NCBI GenBank assembly: GCA_023313575.1
Contig: JAJTTP010000006.1
Coordinates: 434,001-498,000 of the forward strand
DNA from: Eutypella sp. D-1
Lineage: Eukaryota; Ascomycota; Sordariomycetes; Xylariales; Diatrypaceae
Direction of reading: 5' to 3'
DNA: 64,000 nucleotides
Part shown: positions 36,645-48,656 of the stretch, piece by piece
Position numbering within the stretch: the first letter of the stretch is position 1
How the letters are laid out: each line of letters starts with the position of its first letter
Program-made: the position numbers and the translations under genes
Notes under the pieces: generated by a model
Seen by the model: the letters and a program-made list of their open reading frames with translations, nothing else
What the model was told of the DNA's origin: nothing
Databases searched by the model: none

Positions 36645-38323
36645 CTTGTTGTCCTGACTGCGAAATAACCAACCCCTCGCCGAATCCAGCGGCAGCTGCC
36701 GTCGTAGAACATCTATGAAAGTAATGGATGCCCCTCTGGCCAGGTTTTTGCTATATACGCGTGTGCGTAAGTAGGTAGGTGGGCGAGTTCGCACGTATGC
36801 GATCGGATACGCATGCCTATTAGTTCGACCGCCGTTATACTAACTCTTATGTATATGTTAAATCGACAGATTAACGAGCACATAGGAATTTGGCCCTCTG
36901 CGCGCGCATATGTGCACGGCATGGAACGGTATGGCATACACATGGGTAGTGATGCGATGCGGGCGATGGATGGGTGTGAGCCTTTCTCCTCTTCTATCTT
37001 CATTTCTATCTCTTCTATTTATTTTGACAGATAGCTGTAGATATTGCAAACGAAAAGAAAAAAAGAAAAAGAAAACCCTCCCGAGACGGTTTGTCACTCT
37101 CCTTTACCCTTCCCCTCTGTGTAAATCGCTCCGGGATGGACAGCACCGGAGCAGAGCTGATCGGGTAGCCTTGCAAGTCCGCCGTCTTCTCGACGTCGGA
37201 TTCGGTCTAAACTTGCTACTTGGTATCTGACCCATACAATCCCAACCCCAAACCGAAACATCGTGCATAGCTAGCCAACAAGCAGAAGTCGCATCGATGA
37301 TGCATACGTGCCTAATGTTGCTGACCTACGCGCGTCGCCTATCTGTTGCAAGTCCTTTGGAGAGAGAATGTCGAAGCTCTCTACAGTTTCTTTTAGGTCG
37401 CAGGAAGGCTGATCGACACCATCTCTACCCCTTCCCCTATTTAACGGGGGGCAGTTACCACGCGGTACCTCAGGGAGGCAATCGACTATACCCGGAAGGC
37501 GGCCTATGTGTGTCTCCGTGCCGTAGACTTATACACATGCTTATTAGATATGCATACGAGAGATAGCATATGCTCAGGGTTACATTTCACTTATTCCTCC
37601 CTTTCATCTTCCCTTTTCCTCCAAAAGACTTTGTGCCGGGGAAGAGCGCCGCAGCATTAGTCTCTTCGCACGTGATAGTATATACGAAAGCATATAAGCA
37701 CGTATGTGAGCACATTTATACTAGATGAGAGTTTCGGAAATCAAAGTTATATGAGAGATGGAATAGGTAGACGCAGCAATGGCTGGGGTGAATTGGCCCG
37801 TATGTCCCGTCTTCGCCTCTTGTCCCTCCGTTATCGGTCCGTTTCTCGCTACCTCAATTCGGCTTCGGAGTCAGGATTGCGGAAGCCTCGGTGCTTCTTC
37901 CGTCTGATCGAGCCAAGAGCGACATCTATTTGCCCTATACGTGTACAAGGTAAGTTCGAGTCATCACGTACGGCATAGCGGGTGGAGAAAGTGTAGCCAT
38001 CTCTTCTTTGTTTTCTGGTCTTACGTCTATCTTCTGTGATTGCGAAGTCTCCTATCTGATACTGAAAGGCTAGGCATCTCCGTTCCATAGGTCTCGCCAT
38101 ATTAAGTTAGTGTACGCATGCGGCGTCTATCCTTTTCCTCTTCTGCCTGGGCCTTATCCGCTGGGTGGGCTATATCCGCTCAGCTGTTGACCGGTTCGCA
38201 TCCATCGACCCTTCCAGTCTTTGTGAAACCCACGAGGTGTCTTTTGCGCTCGAACGTGTAGAACTTGGACTTCTGATATGGACTTCTGCCCGCGTGCGCC
38301 TCCTGTATCACATAAAACAGACC

Positions 38324-38347
38324 GGTGCGGTGCGGTGCGGTGCGGTG
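38324..38347. repeat. (GGTGC)4 pentanucleotide repeat
   Basis: Four perfect GGTGC units followed by GGTG. Intergenic. Confidence 0.85.
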
Positions 38348-41300
38348 AGTCGTGGAGAATGCCACCTCTTCCCATACTGCCGACTCTTATAGACGAAGCC
38401 TTAGGATGTAAGTCTTAAATAGCGGCGCTGACGCTATCAATGCTTATAAGACGAATATTATTGGGACGAGAGTGCTCATCTGATCTAGGAACGGGCGCGG
38501 CGAAGGAGTAGCTACTGCAGCCGAAGTAAGCTAGATTTCTGGGCCGATCGGGGTAAGATGGCAAGCGAGATAGCAAGCAGTTCCCGGTTTGGAATCCTTC
38601 ATGCGGCTTAACCCTACCATGCGGGCAGCCTCGTGTATACATGCATATGCAGACTCATTGACGTATCTAGGTGATGTGAGAAATTTGATGAGTATAGGTG
38701 CACATAGATTACGGCGGCGGAGTTAATTTTATGGCCTAGGGCTGCAGTAATCACCTTTTGATGATCAGTCGGCCTCCCGCTAGGTTACCTTCCAGCCGGC
38801 CAGTATGGACGCGGTGAGACAGGCACTTGACCAGACTTGGTCGGTGAGAAACAATGAGTATCATTAGTCGGCGTCGTTTCATATGTATAGATCTACTCAG
38901 ACCACATAGATATGACAGGTGATAAAGCGCATCTCGCTAGGAGAGCGGATCCAAAGCATGGGAAACCTCGGCGTTTAGATGGCGATGCCTGCCTGAATAT
39001 CATCGGGTTGCACGGACCTTGGATAAGATAACACAAAGCTGCCTATTCAGTACCTAAGGCAGTATGAATCCAAGATGGCTGAGATGGTGGTAACACCAAA
39101 AAAGCTAGACCGAGTGACGGCTTCCGCCCGGCCGCCTAGACGAGATGGGGATTGCCGGTAACTTCTTTTGAGGGCGGCCGCGGCTTACGGGCATGCGACT
39201 GGTGACCGAAGCAGCGAGAGGCTAAATTTTACGACGCGAGGTGCATAGACGAACGTCGCACAACCAAGATGGCGAGGGTGAGCGACGCACGGTGACAACA
39301 ATCGCACTCGCCTAGGCACACGTAGCTTGGGTGATAACAACGCCTACCTGCTCACCGCGTACTCTCGGGATTCCGGCCTCGGGCCTTCGCGCGTCCCGAA
39401 AAGTAAATTGGCACGAAAGTCAGGACTTGTCTGTCATGTCCCGGCCTACCAGTCGGCCATTGGAGGAGGTCGAGGCGATGGCGAGTTGATCGTGAATAAG
39501 CCCATGAGAAAGGACGCGGCAGAATGACATGTTGAGGGTGTGGAACTCTAGTCTATCTTTCCCCACCGTCTCTTCTTTCCCCCTTTTTCTGCCCCCTTAT
39601 TTGCTGTTCATTGTAAATTGCGGGGGATGGTGTGTTGCACGAGACTCGGTGATCGTGGTAAGCATCATGCGAGAACTTTGTATGCGATGCAAGTCTGACT
39701 TCTTGTGTGGACTTTGTATCGACTGACACGTTCGATCGTGTCCTTCTTTAGCGTGATGGTCTTATTCGGGCTTTGACGGTAAAGTTTGCTAATATGTCTT
39801 GACACTTGCTTATAGGGATTATGAAAAATGAAATAGGGGTGCTGATCTTGCGCCACCATTCGTCGTGACTCGTGACACCTTGCTTGGCTGGTATTACTCG
39901 AAACAAAAAGACCAAGATTTATGCAGGCATGCCAAGGGGCACAGGAGTACCAGCGCGGTATTTCATCTCGTAGGTCGGCGGCTTCTTTCTCGTGCAACGC
40001 CTTTGTTCGACTTCGTACTCGCATTCGTGGGCGATAACGCACCGCTGGCCTGAGTACCGAGTTAGGTTCCCAACGTGCCTCGTAGTTACACCACCGAGTA
40101 CACAGCCTGTGCTGAGTGGCTATCCAAGGATGTTACCCGGGTGTTCTGATTTGCGCGCCTGTTGCTGAGCTGCTTAGACTGAGGTGGGACAAGGATCACA
40201 AGCGCTGGTTGGTCGGGTTTGTCTACATTATAGATACACATATACATATTTGCGTGCTGCTAGGTATATAGTAAGTATCCCTATTCGCCGGCACACTCGC
40301 ATGGCGTGTATAGCCTCGTGTGACTTGACTACAAGTCCACATTGGTCGGACTGGGCGTTATCCAGCCATCGGCGCACGCCGCTAGAAAACAACCGATGCC
40401 AGGTCGTGGGTCACGGGTTCTGGCCAACCATGCAATGCCCGGTCGGGGTTCTCAACGGCGGCAGCCCTCGTCTAATATGCCATTAGAGGTCGGCGATCGC
40501 TCGCCGGTCCACGCATGAGGAGGTGTGGGGAGGGAAGAGAGCGGGCCTGCGTGCCTCATGGCATACCGGGGTGGGGAGCCGCACATGCTGGGGGCGAGTG
40601 AGGGGTCAAGGGGGTGAGTAAGGATGAGGGGATGAGGACGAAGAATGAGTGGCTTGGTACACCCGTGCAACCCCCCGGGCATGGTTACATTGTTATGTTA
40701 CACTGTTGGCGCACCTATTTGTTGTCGGTTGCACAAGAAAAGAGAGAAAAGGAAGGAATCAAGAAAAAACAAACTATTGCTTAACCTCTGAGAAGGGGGG
40801 AATATATGAAGAGGATGGAACTACTTGCGTTCCCACCCCAGCCGCCGCCCTATGTGAAGTCGATCCCGTACACAATGAGTAGGCAGGCATGTATGCCAAG
40901 TGCAGACACAACAAGTCGGGCAAACCTGGTCTTCCAATCCCTCCCAGAAACGGAGGGGTTGCGCACCTGCATCGGCTTGGGCCGCGCCCCGTCTGTGGGG
41001 GGGTTTCAACGGTTTTTCGCGGAACAGAACAGACCAGACCAGTCCCGGCAAAGGAGAACGGGAGACTAGCTAGATTTCCTTGGCCTCGGCCCCGGGAGCG
41101 GTCCATGCCGCTCTCGCGGTAAATTCCTAGTCTAGCGCACACGCCTACACTGTAGTTATATGTAGGACGTGTATATAGCATAACTAGATCGATACTTATT
41201 TAGGTATGTATCTTACACCGCAAGAGCGTCTCCGAATGCTCATTGGATGGCTCATCGACGTCTGACAGATTGTTCTTAATCGGGCTCTAGGAACGTGAAG

Positions 41301-42393
41301 AGGTGCGGCCCGAGTGGTGTCTTTCGAGGCGTCAGGTAGGCAGTCATCAGTAAGTTATTAGTATTCCTTCTCTCAGCATAACTCTTACGGCCGGTAAGTA
41401 GTAGTCTTCACATTTCGACGTGGGCACAACAACTCCAAGAATCTTGTTTATACCTAGCTTTACATTGGGCACCTAGGCGTGTAAACATAATTATAAGGAC
41501 AAAACGGTGGCCGTTTCTGGGTCGCTTCCCCCCTCCACCATGTTTTAAGAGCGAGGTGCCAGAACAACTCAACCTGCCCCCTCCCCGAACCCAAATCCGG
41601 AAGATTACATGCTGCCCTACACTGTAACATAGCGCTTCCCCTCACAGAAGAGCCTTATATCAGCCGAGATGAGCCAATGCATTCCGAGATGATCTTCCAC
41701 TCTTCCACCGCCCCTCCGGCGACGGAGTACCTTCACTTTCTTTTCAACTTGCACACGGTTGCGGAAATAGGTCGGTATACCGATCTGGCTCTCCGGAAAG
41801 GTCGGGACTCGATGATGACGATGACGATGCTGACATGGCGCCCCTCGGTTAACCAAGAAGGCTTTGGTCCTGTGTTACCATTATAATAAGCTGGGCTGAC
41901 GGTCCCACTCTCAGGTGAACCTGGGGGCGGGCCCAGCCACCGACCCCTCATATCTCGCGAATTAAGCAGTCCTGTCCCGTTTATTCCCATTTATTAGTTA
42001 TGCGCGCGGGGCAGTAACCCCCCCTTTGGGAATTCCAGAAAGTTGTCGCGGATTGGGTTAGCTCAGGTGAGACGAAATCCTGAAAATTGAAGCGGGCGTT
42101 CTATTCACAAGCTGGGTAGATTCGCCTTTGTCGCGACTGGGCTGTGTAGCTGCTTAGTAGGCTGGTTCATGCATAGCTGCTGCCGAGAAGCATGATTAGA
42201 ATATATATGATCAATATGACCGAGTAGTAGTCAAGAGATGTATCTGAAGATGCAGTCGCGAACGACGGCGTTTTTTCAGACTTTCTGCCATAAATCTCGA
42301 TATCTGGCCCACTTGTGAAAACCTGCCACGTTCTCAATGTTAACACTAACAAGCACCTAAGTAAAGGGTAGGGGACGTGAAGAATAAAAGAAT

Positions 42394-44086
42394 CTAGATG
42401 ATGATATAGTCCAATCTCTGCTGTGAAGTAGAGTAGTCCAGATATTTGAGGGTCATTTTTGGCTCACCAAGTGATAAGAATCCGTCGTAGCCTCCTTTGA
42501 CGCCGTCAAGAAAAAGCTGGCTCATCCCCTGCTTTTTCAGAACAGTGACGCAGGCGTCCAGTAACCGCATCATCACGGCATCTTTGCTATTGGGCATGAC
42601 GAGATCATCATCTGTGAACGACATTAGCTTAGAAAACCTAACGCAAAAAACAAGGAAAACCCGTTGCTCCCTCTTTCCTGACCGACTGACCTGTGATGCA
42701 AATGCATGTAGCCCCCCCAACATCAGGCCCGATCCTACGTGCCCAAGGAAGGTTATCTGCAACCGGACTACCGTCGTTCGGGATGTATACCATAGCCGTA
42801 GCGATGATGTGTGAACCTTGCAGGCCTAGTATAATATCGTTAAAACGGCCGTCCTGGGCGAGATTAGTGTACTGGTCGTACCAGCCCATATTGTCTCTGC
42901 GGGAGGACTCCCTTTCTACGAAAGCGGTGATGGCGTGGAAGTCGTCGAAGGTGGCCTGCCGGAACTTCAGCCCGGACGAGACTGTGGAGAAGCCGCTCGG
43001 CCAATCCTCCATTTTTATGAGCAGATCGCACACCTCCTGGCCACGGCCCGGTCCTTGGTGATCCATCCTCCACTCACGCCTCTCGAACCATCCCACCGAC
43101 GGAAAATCCGCGGGAATCCCGTACAGGAGCCGAGGAAACGTGGAGCCGAGCTGGATGCGATCCACCCCGCGGATCCTCTTAAGCTGCGCGAGCGCGTAGC
43201 GATAAAGGCTCAGTCCAACCCCCCTCCTCCTAAAACCCGGCTTCACGAGGATCATGGCCAGCGACCCTATGAGGCGCTCGCCGGCCTGGTCGACGAAGGT
43301 GGTGTACGTGGCGCAAAACCCGATGATCTCGCGGTTTTCAGGATCCCGCACGACGAAGTGCATTGCGTAACCATCTCGCTGTAGCAGGGACCGTAACGTA
43401 AACTTGTCGAGCCGGAATTGGTCGGGAAGGCACATATTCCAAAGCTCGTGGATCGGGGCGACGTCATCCTTTGCGCAGTCCCATCCTTGCGGGGGCCAAT
43501 GCCTGGGTGCTTCGACCATCTTCTCCACGTCCACAGGTATGGCGCCCGACAATGTAGGCTCGCCAAATAGAACCGCCGCAGCGACCCGTAAGTGGGCGGG
43601 AAAATAACCGGGCAATTCAATTATCGTAGTAAAGTCTGCCTCGAGAAGTCCCAGGTCCTCCACGCTCCGACAGGCCACGATGATCTGAGGCCGCTTTTCG
43701 CCGATATTGCGTGCGATCTCTGCCATCTCAACCTGAGACGACTGCCCGGCCACGGGAAGTCCCGATATAACAAATATGACGGCTTTTGCGCGCTTGATGA
43801 ACCCCACATGAGTGCTTGTGATGCCATTTCGGGCGGTGTAAGGCACATGGCGGATCCATGGGTGCTTTTCTGCTAGTCCCCTCCCGAGGGGCTCGAATGG
43901 GTCGCAACCATCGCTGCCCTCTTGTTGGATCGGAGGTACGACGGGCGTCAGAAGAACCACGACGTCTCCATCGTCAAGTATTCTGCTTAATGGAATGCAT
44001 GATTGGCGGTCTCTCACAATGGTCACCTCGGCCTTTCCATGGCCCGCTCTGAGGCCAGACATCCCTGCACTGAGATCTAATACCAT
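42394..44086 (-). CDS. GH3 C-terminal-like domain fused to two GNAT domains, lacking the GH3 barrel
   Basis: Two exons on the minus strand: 44086-42691 and 42611-42394, 537 residues; the 79-base intron (GTCAGT ... GCTAATG ... CACAG) joins GGATCICIT to DDDLVMPNS. Residues about 36-191 resemble the C-terminal alpha/beta domain of NagZ-type family 3 glycoside hydrolases: DVVVLLTPV, AKAVIFVISGLP, PQIIVACRSVEDL and VAAAVLFGEPTLSGAIPVDV. GNAT domain 1 (about 200-345) has a good acetyl-CoA loop, RRRGVG (286-291). GNAT domain 2 (from about 374) has a degenerate loop, KDAVMM. Fungal beta-N-acetylglucosaminidases with GH3 followed by GNAT domains are known as a family; here the N-terminal catalytic barrel is absent. 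In-frame stops block extension upstream of 44086, and the next kilobases show no barrel motif. It is either a shortened acetyltransferase-like protein or a decaying gene. The C-terminus after FLSLG is atypical and may hide another intron. Confidence 0.8.
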
Positions 44087-44397
44087 TGCTTCTGAGAAGG
44101 AGTTTGATAACAACTGATTTTGGGGTTGCCGCGACTCTACCCTTTAAATAACGTTTATCTGATCGCATGTTAGTATTCGGTTAGAGCAGATAAGCAGCGG
44201 CGAAGAGTCGAGAGAGTCAGCAGATCCTATATCTACTCACCCTATCACGACCAACTCCTGAACCCCTATGACATAAGCATGGCTGAATAAACTGTATGCA
44301 ATTTCTTTCTTTCTTTTTTTTTATAAAAACACTTTTTATAGTTAGGTGAATAATCCTCTTGTCGGCCGTGGGAGCTTTTTCCCGGTGATTTATAAAG

Positions 44398-44871
44398 ATT
44401 GTTCAGATTGGTCAGCAGTCCTCCGTGATTGAAGCTGATCTCGGATTCAACTGCCTTGCGAAAGTCGAGAGATCTTGGATTCACGGAGTGATGATCCTTC
44501 GCATCTACTCGGGGAGGCCACGAGATCGCGAGTGTATTGACTGGAAGGTCCTTGACATCTAGCAGGATGGCTTTAACCCAATTGAGCGGGACTGCATTAC
44601 CCAGGAGGGAAGTAAGGAAAGGCCCGTTGATGATTCGATGCAATGGTACCACATACCATTCGACAGGAATTCTGCGCTAGTGCCAGTGGCTTCTATAGTG
44701 CAGGACAGGGCTGGACCCGTATGGGAATCGTCGTGCCGCGACAATGAGGATAAAGTAAGACCAAGCGACGACAGAATCTACCAGACTATGTTAAAGCTCA
44801 GCTGTGGCTTGGCGCAGAGGAGGATCGATCCACGCCCGGTTCAGATGTTGGAACGCTGGAACGAGGAGTGA
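44398..44871 (+). pseudogene. Possible decayed or multi-exon gene of unknown product
   Basis: One frame is open from 44389 to 44871 apart from a single TAG at 44560-44562. Its translation looks protein-like on both sides of the stop: before it, SWIHGVMILRIYSGRPRD and CIDWKVLDI; after it, DGFNPIERD, MQWYHIPFDRNSALVPVA and RIYQTMLKLSCGLAQRR, ending ERWNEE. The ATG at 44638 would give 77 residues. ATCTAG at 44557-44562 could also be an intron acceptor just before CAGGATGGC. A different frame at 44359-44430 also reads plausibly, which would fit a frameshift. I do not recognise the family, and the opposite strand is open over part of this stretch too, so the coding claim is weak. Confidence 0.3.
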
Positions 44872-46799
44872 AAGAGAACGATGTTCCCCAGGTTGTCGCA
44901 ATGAATAGGAAAGGAGTGTAACATCACATAAGTCACACATATAATAGTAGGAGTGGGAAATCGGTGAATGTCAAGGAGGGTGCCTATCCGCTATAAATAT
45001 TGCAACTGGAAACATCACTCTAGCTGTGGGAGTGTAGGACGAAGCAACACATGTCTCTCAGCGAGGAGCGGAGAGCACAAGGGCGCACATACTCCATGTA
45101 CACAAACCAAAACCCACTGCTTCGTTGACACTGCAACTTAAGTAGAGGCGTATGCTCAAATAGCCTGCAACTTGTGAGCTTCTACTGGAGAAGTATGCGG
45201 GGTCCAGATTTTCTCGATTGGCTGGTTCGAAGTGGCTAGCGTAATATTACAAGCGGAAATCTCCAGGGCTCCTTATTATTCACCTTACCTGTGAATGGCT
45301 GCACCGGGGGGGAGTTAACATGGAGCTGATGGCACTCCGGGAAGATTCATACGCCGAGTTAGGGCGGTGGTCAAGGCATGAAATGACGATGCATCGCAAA
45401 GCAGGACGGTGCTTTGCCCAAATAAGGCTGTTGCCTCGTCTTTTCCAAGAGTTGATTATGGCCGGCCAACAGGGAATTTTTTTTACACAGGCACCCAGTG
45501 CCGAGGAAGGATGCAGGGCGCTTAGCTTCGTGTGTGTGTGCGCACTGCGCACATCCAGGCAGCACCAACTAAGGTAACTCATTTCGTATAGGGCCGGATG
45601 AGGAGAGGTTACACAAGTTCCAGATGGCCAGAGTCGTGTATATGTATACACAGATATATTTGAGAAAGGCATGATATGTGGCTGGGCCGACCGGGAATAG
45701 CAAGGAATCGCTCACCGAGTCTAGGATTTAGGGGGTTTCCCGCGTGATACCATGGAGCTTCGCCTACGGCGCCTGGCGGCTAGCAGGTCCGGACTTAACA
45801 TAGCCTCATTCGGAATTATAGAAGTATTTAGATATCTAGGTATCCAGGTAGAAGCTAGCATGACAGGGTAGATCGAGGTTCAATATCTGTCGAAAAGCTA
45901 CTTGTTGTTTCTTAACTAGGGCTCCTGGGCTTCTTGTATACCCTCAAACCCTGTCTCGACAATTGCGTGTAGGGTGTCCCTCTGGATCGGGGTGACAAGC
46001 TGGTTTAAGTGGTAGGGTGGTACCAGTCCCGTAAGTAGTACAACGCTTCGTGGGCTTCGTGGCCGAACGTGCGATGCCAAGAAAACAAGGACATGATGCT
46101 GATGTAGACCGACCACCAATACCTGTTCGGCTTTGTGGTACTACCACAAGAGACCACGTCGGTTGGCCGATAGATAGACGTAACCGACAGGAGACCCATG
46201 GAGGTGTAATCCTGTAATCATGTAATCGTGGGGTATCAATGAAGGCTCAAGAAGATCCCAGCAGGACTGTATGTAAGTGTCGTGGAGGCATCCGTGGGGG
46301 AGGAGGATCATTCCGTCATAGTAGCTACCGGACACGCCGGTTTTAGCACACGAAGGAATGAGGATAAGGAGTAAGAAAGAGCTAATAAGCAACGTTTAAA
46401 TTCCACAATTCGCAAGGGCGAGTAGGGCAACATGACAGGGGTGGGGAGAGGAGAGAGGAGGATCTCGGAGAACGAAAACAGATAAAGGTATTGTTCGAAT
46501 AATGCGAATATATCTTAAAGAGTAAGTAAGCTTATGTATCACTGGATGTGACGATAGGAGGGTGGATGGGGTAGATATAGATGGGCTGCATGAAGCATCC
46601 ATGATATTTCAATACATTCCTTGACAAATATGATAGTATTTCTTCCAATTGTGCATTACATCCGTATGGATATTAACTCTAGCAAAGCAGTACACTCTCA
46701 CCATCTTGGAAGAGTCGAGGCTGTGAATCCGTTGTTTGTGACCAGGATATCTATGAGTTAGTAACACGCACATCCATGGATAAGATACACATGTCTAAC

Positions 46800-46872
46800 A
46801 TTCCTACATATGTACCTCAGTAGGTATATATTACCTACAGGTAGGTATGCCTATGTACCTAGATACCTAGTG
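46800..46872. repeat. TACCTA/TAGGTA palindromic cluster
   Basis: Reads CCTACATATGTACCTCAGTAGG, then TATTACCTACAGGTAGGTATGCC and ATGTACCTAGATACCTAGTG. Same family as the other intergenic clusters. Confidence 0.6.
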
Positions 46873-47934
46873 TAAGTGTGACAACCAAACAACCACTTGC
46901 AGACACTGCGAAGTGTCTTATTCCCAGGTCCTACTGACCGCGGTATAAAGTATAAGTACAGGCGGCTTACTATGCCTTATACAGCATTACCGTAATGGCC
47001 CTGGTTGGCGCTAAGACGACAGTCGGAAAAGGCGAATAAATGCCCGATAGCCAGCATCCCCCCGGGCTAGGGCTTCTAGTACATACCACCGCCCCCGAGG
47101 GCGTTGATATTATATAGGAGTCAAGGGTTATTTCATTTCATACCTCCTATAAAGTGAGCTCGATATTTTAGGTAGCTTAAACTGTTCATCTGTTATCATC
47201 AACCTTGCCAACTTTGCTTGACCTTGAGGATGTCTTGATGGCTTGGACTACTTTCTCCTGCCTATTCTACATCTCATCTTATTGGCAATTAAGCCGGGGA
47301 CTTCCATCTCGGTCTCTCAAAACGTATAAAATTCAACTGGCCATGCCGACCATCCGGCCCTTTTCTTTTCAAGCATAACCAGGTAAAAAGGGTCCGGGCG
47401 AGAGGAGAAACATTCCCGGTTTCTCATCAAGGCTTGCATGAAATGAAAGTCTCATATCAAACATACGAAGCCACCAAATTATTACGATGACCTATGAAGG
47501 ATTACCTTGAACTTTAAGCGCAGAAGATACGCAGGCGGCATAAATAGGGGGGGAAACGGAACGGAAGTGGAGGAGGAAACGGGGACGAAGCCCGCCAGCC
47601 CGCTCACTATGTGTAACTTTCTCCCCTATGCATCTTGCCGTTACTAGCTTGACTGGTGGTATTTGTGCTGCACAATTGTGGCACATCCAGGGGCTGTTGA
47701 ACAGTTGCGGCAATGCCCTTGTTGGACGGGATAGACGGGATGGACAGTGACTTGGTGACAAGATTGAAATTCCCCGGTCAAAGGCTTCTTTTTCTATGTA
47801 TCCAGATAGAGAGAGAGTACCTATGTAGAATCGGCAGGGGCCGGCGAATCCCGATTGTCTGTTTGCTTACCAATTAACGGGAGCGGGAACCTTGGAACTT
47901 GATCGCGGGAGTTCCGTTTCCTACTTAGGCCTTG

Positions 47935-48220
47935 AAGGTACCTACTTAGGTATGTCGAGAAGGCTTGGAAGGTCAGCTCAGCGCTAATTAGACGCAGGTC
48001 GCTTAAAGCTTATGTACCTATGTAAGATACATAGCCCTCGAAGCACTTTCACTTCGTACATGCCATATGTATTTATCGTACCTGAGACCATATTTTGGGG
48101 CTTATTAGCGGGAATTGTCCACCGTGACAGAGATGTAATCAGGTCGTGTCCATGCCTTTCTTTATACATACCTAAGTACCTAAGTACTATGAAGTAAGTA
48201 TAGTAGGTACTACCCAGATC
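47935..48220. repeat. TACCTA/TAGGTA palindromic words upstream of mis6
   Basis: AAGGTACCTACTTAGGTATG at 47936-47955, TATGTACCTATGTAAG near 48010-48025 and CATACCTAAGTACCTAAGTACTATG near 48167-48191, with looser copies between. They lie 0.45-0.7 kb upstream of mis6. Confidence 0.5.
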
Positions 48221-48601
48221 AACCGATGCCTACGAGTGGTACACCGGCATGTAGTACTCCCATATTACTCCGGCCTTGGCAGAAGCTTTTAGTCCCACGT
48301 TAAGGGCGCCTGCGGCTACGCGTTAACCCAAAGCAAACCTGGACATTTACCAGACTGATTGCCATGTCATGTTTGACGCGTAAATTACTTATGTACATTG
48401 TATATCGTATACCTAGCCTATCGTACATCGCATCCTTATATGGATATATCGCGACTAGTTGAAGACATTGCCTGCATTTGTCTCTTGCGGTCTAAAAAAT
48501 AGCCCCGTCTATATAGCATAGTCATGGGTAGTTTCTATTTCTATCTATAGGATGTCAAGGAAAGGGACTATTATCCACACAACGTAACGTAACAGGCTTT
48601 C

Positions 48602-48629
48602 ACCGCACCGTACCGCACCGTACCGCACC
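48602..48629. repeat. ACCGCACCGT decamer repeat in the mis6 leader
   Basis: Two perfect ACCGCACCGT units and most of a third, ending 28 bases before the mis6 ATG. It is probably transcribed as part of the 5' leader, or it may be a promoter element. Confidence 0.75.
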
Positions 48630-48656
48630 ACGACGCGTCCCGCAGCGTAGCTCACC

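Larger units (their letters stand above)
35963..42393. other. 6.4-kb gene-poor interval between convergent tsc2 and the GNAT gene
   Basis: Contains the two 3' flanks. Open frames reach about 135 codons (for example 40774-41181, minus) but are Cys/Pro/Arg-rich shadows without family signatures, and I could not join any by splice sites. Simple repeats: ATCG at 36183, GT/GC near 36617-36644 and GGTGC at 38324. No RNA gene recognised. Confidence 0.5.
44087..48656. other. 4.6-kb gene-poor interval upstream of both the GNAT gene and mis6
   Basis: Divergent flanking region. A possible decayed gene lies at about 44398-44871 (separate entry). A plus-strand ATG frame at 45320-45577 (85 codons) and a minus-strand overlap at 45280-45672 have no recognisable family. 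TACCTA clusters lie near 46800-46872 and 47935-48220. The last 60 bases before mis6 contain an ACCGCACCGT repeat. Confidence 0.5.

Noticed and set aside
45280..45672. 130-codon minus-strand frame and overlapping 85-codon plus-strand frame
   Set aside because: Two opposed frames of similar quality in the same DNA, with no family signal, suggest neither is real.
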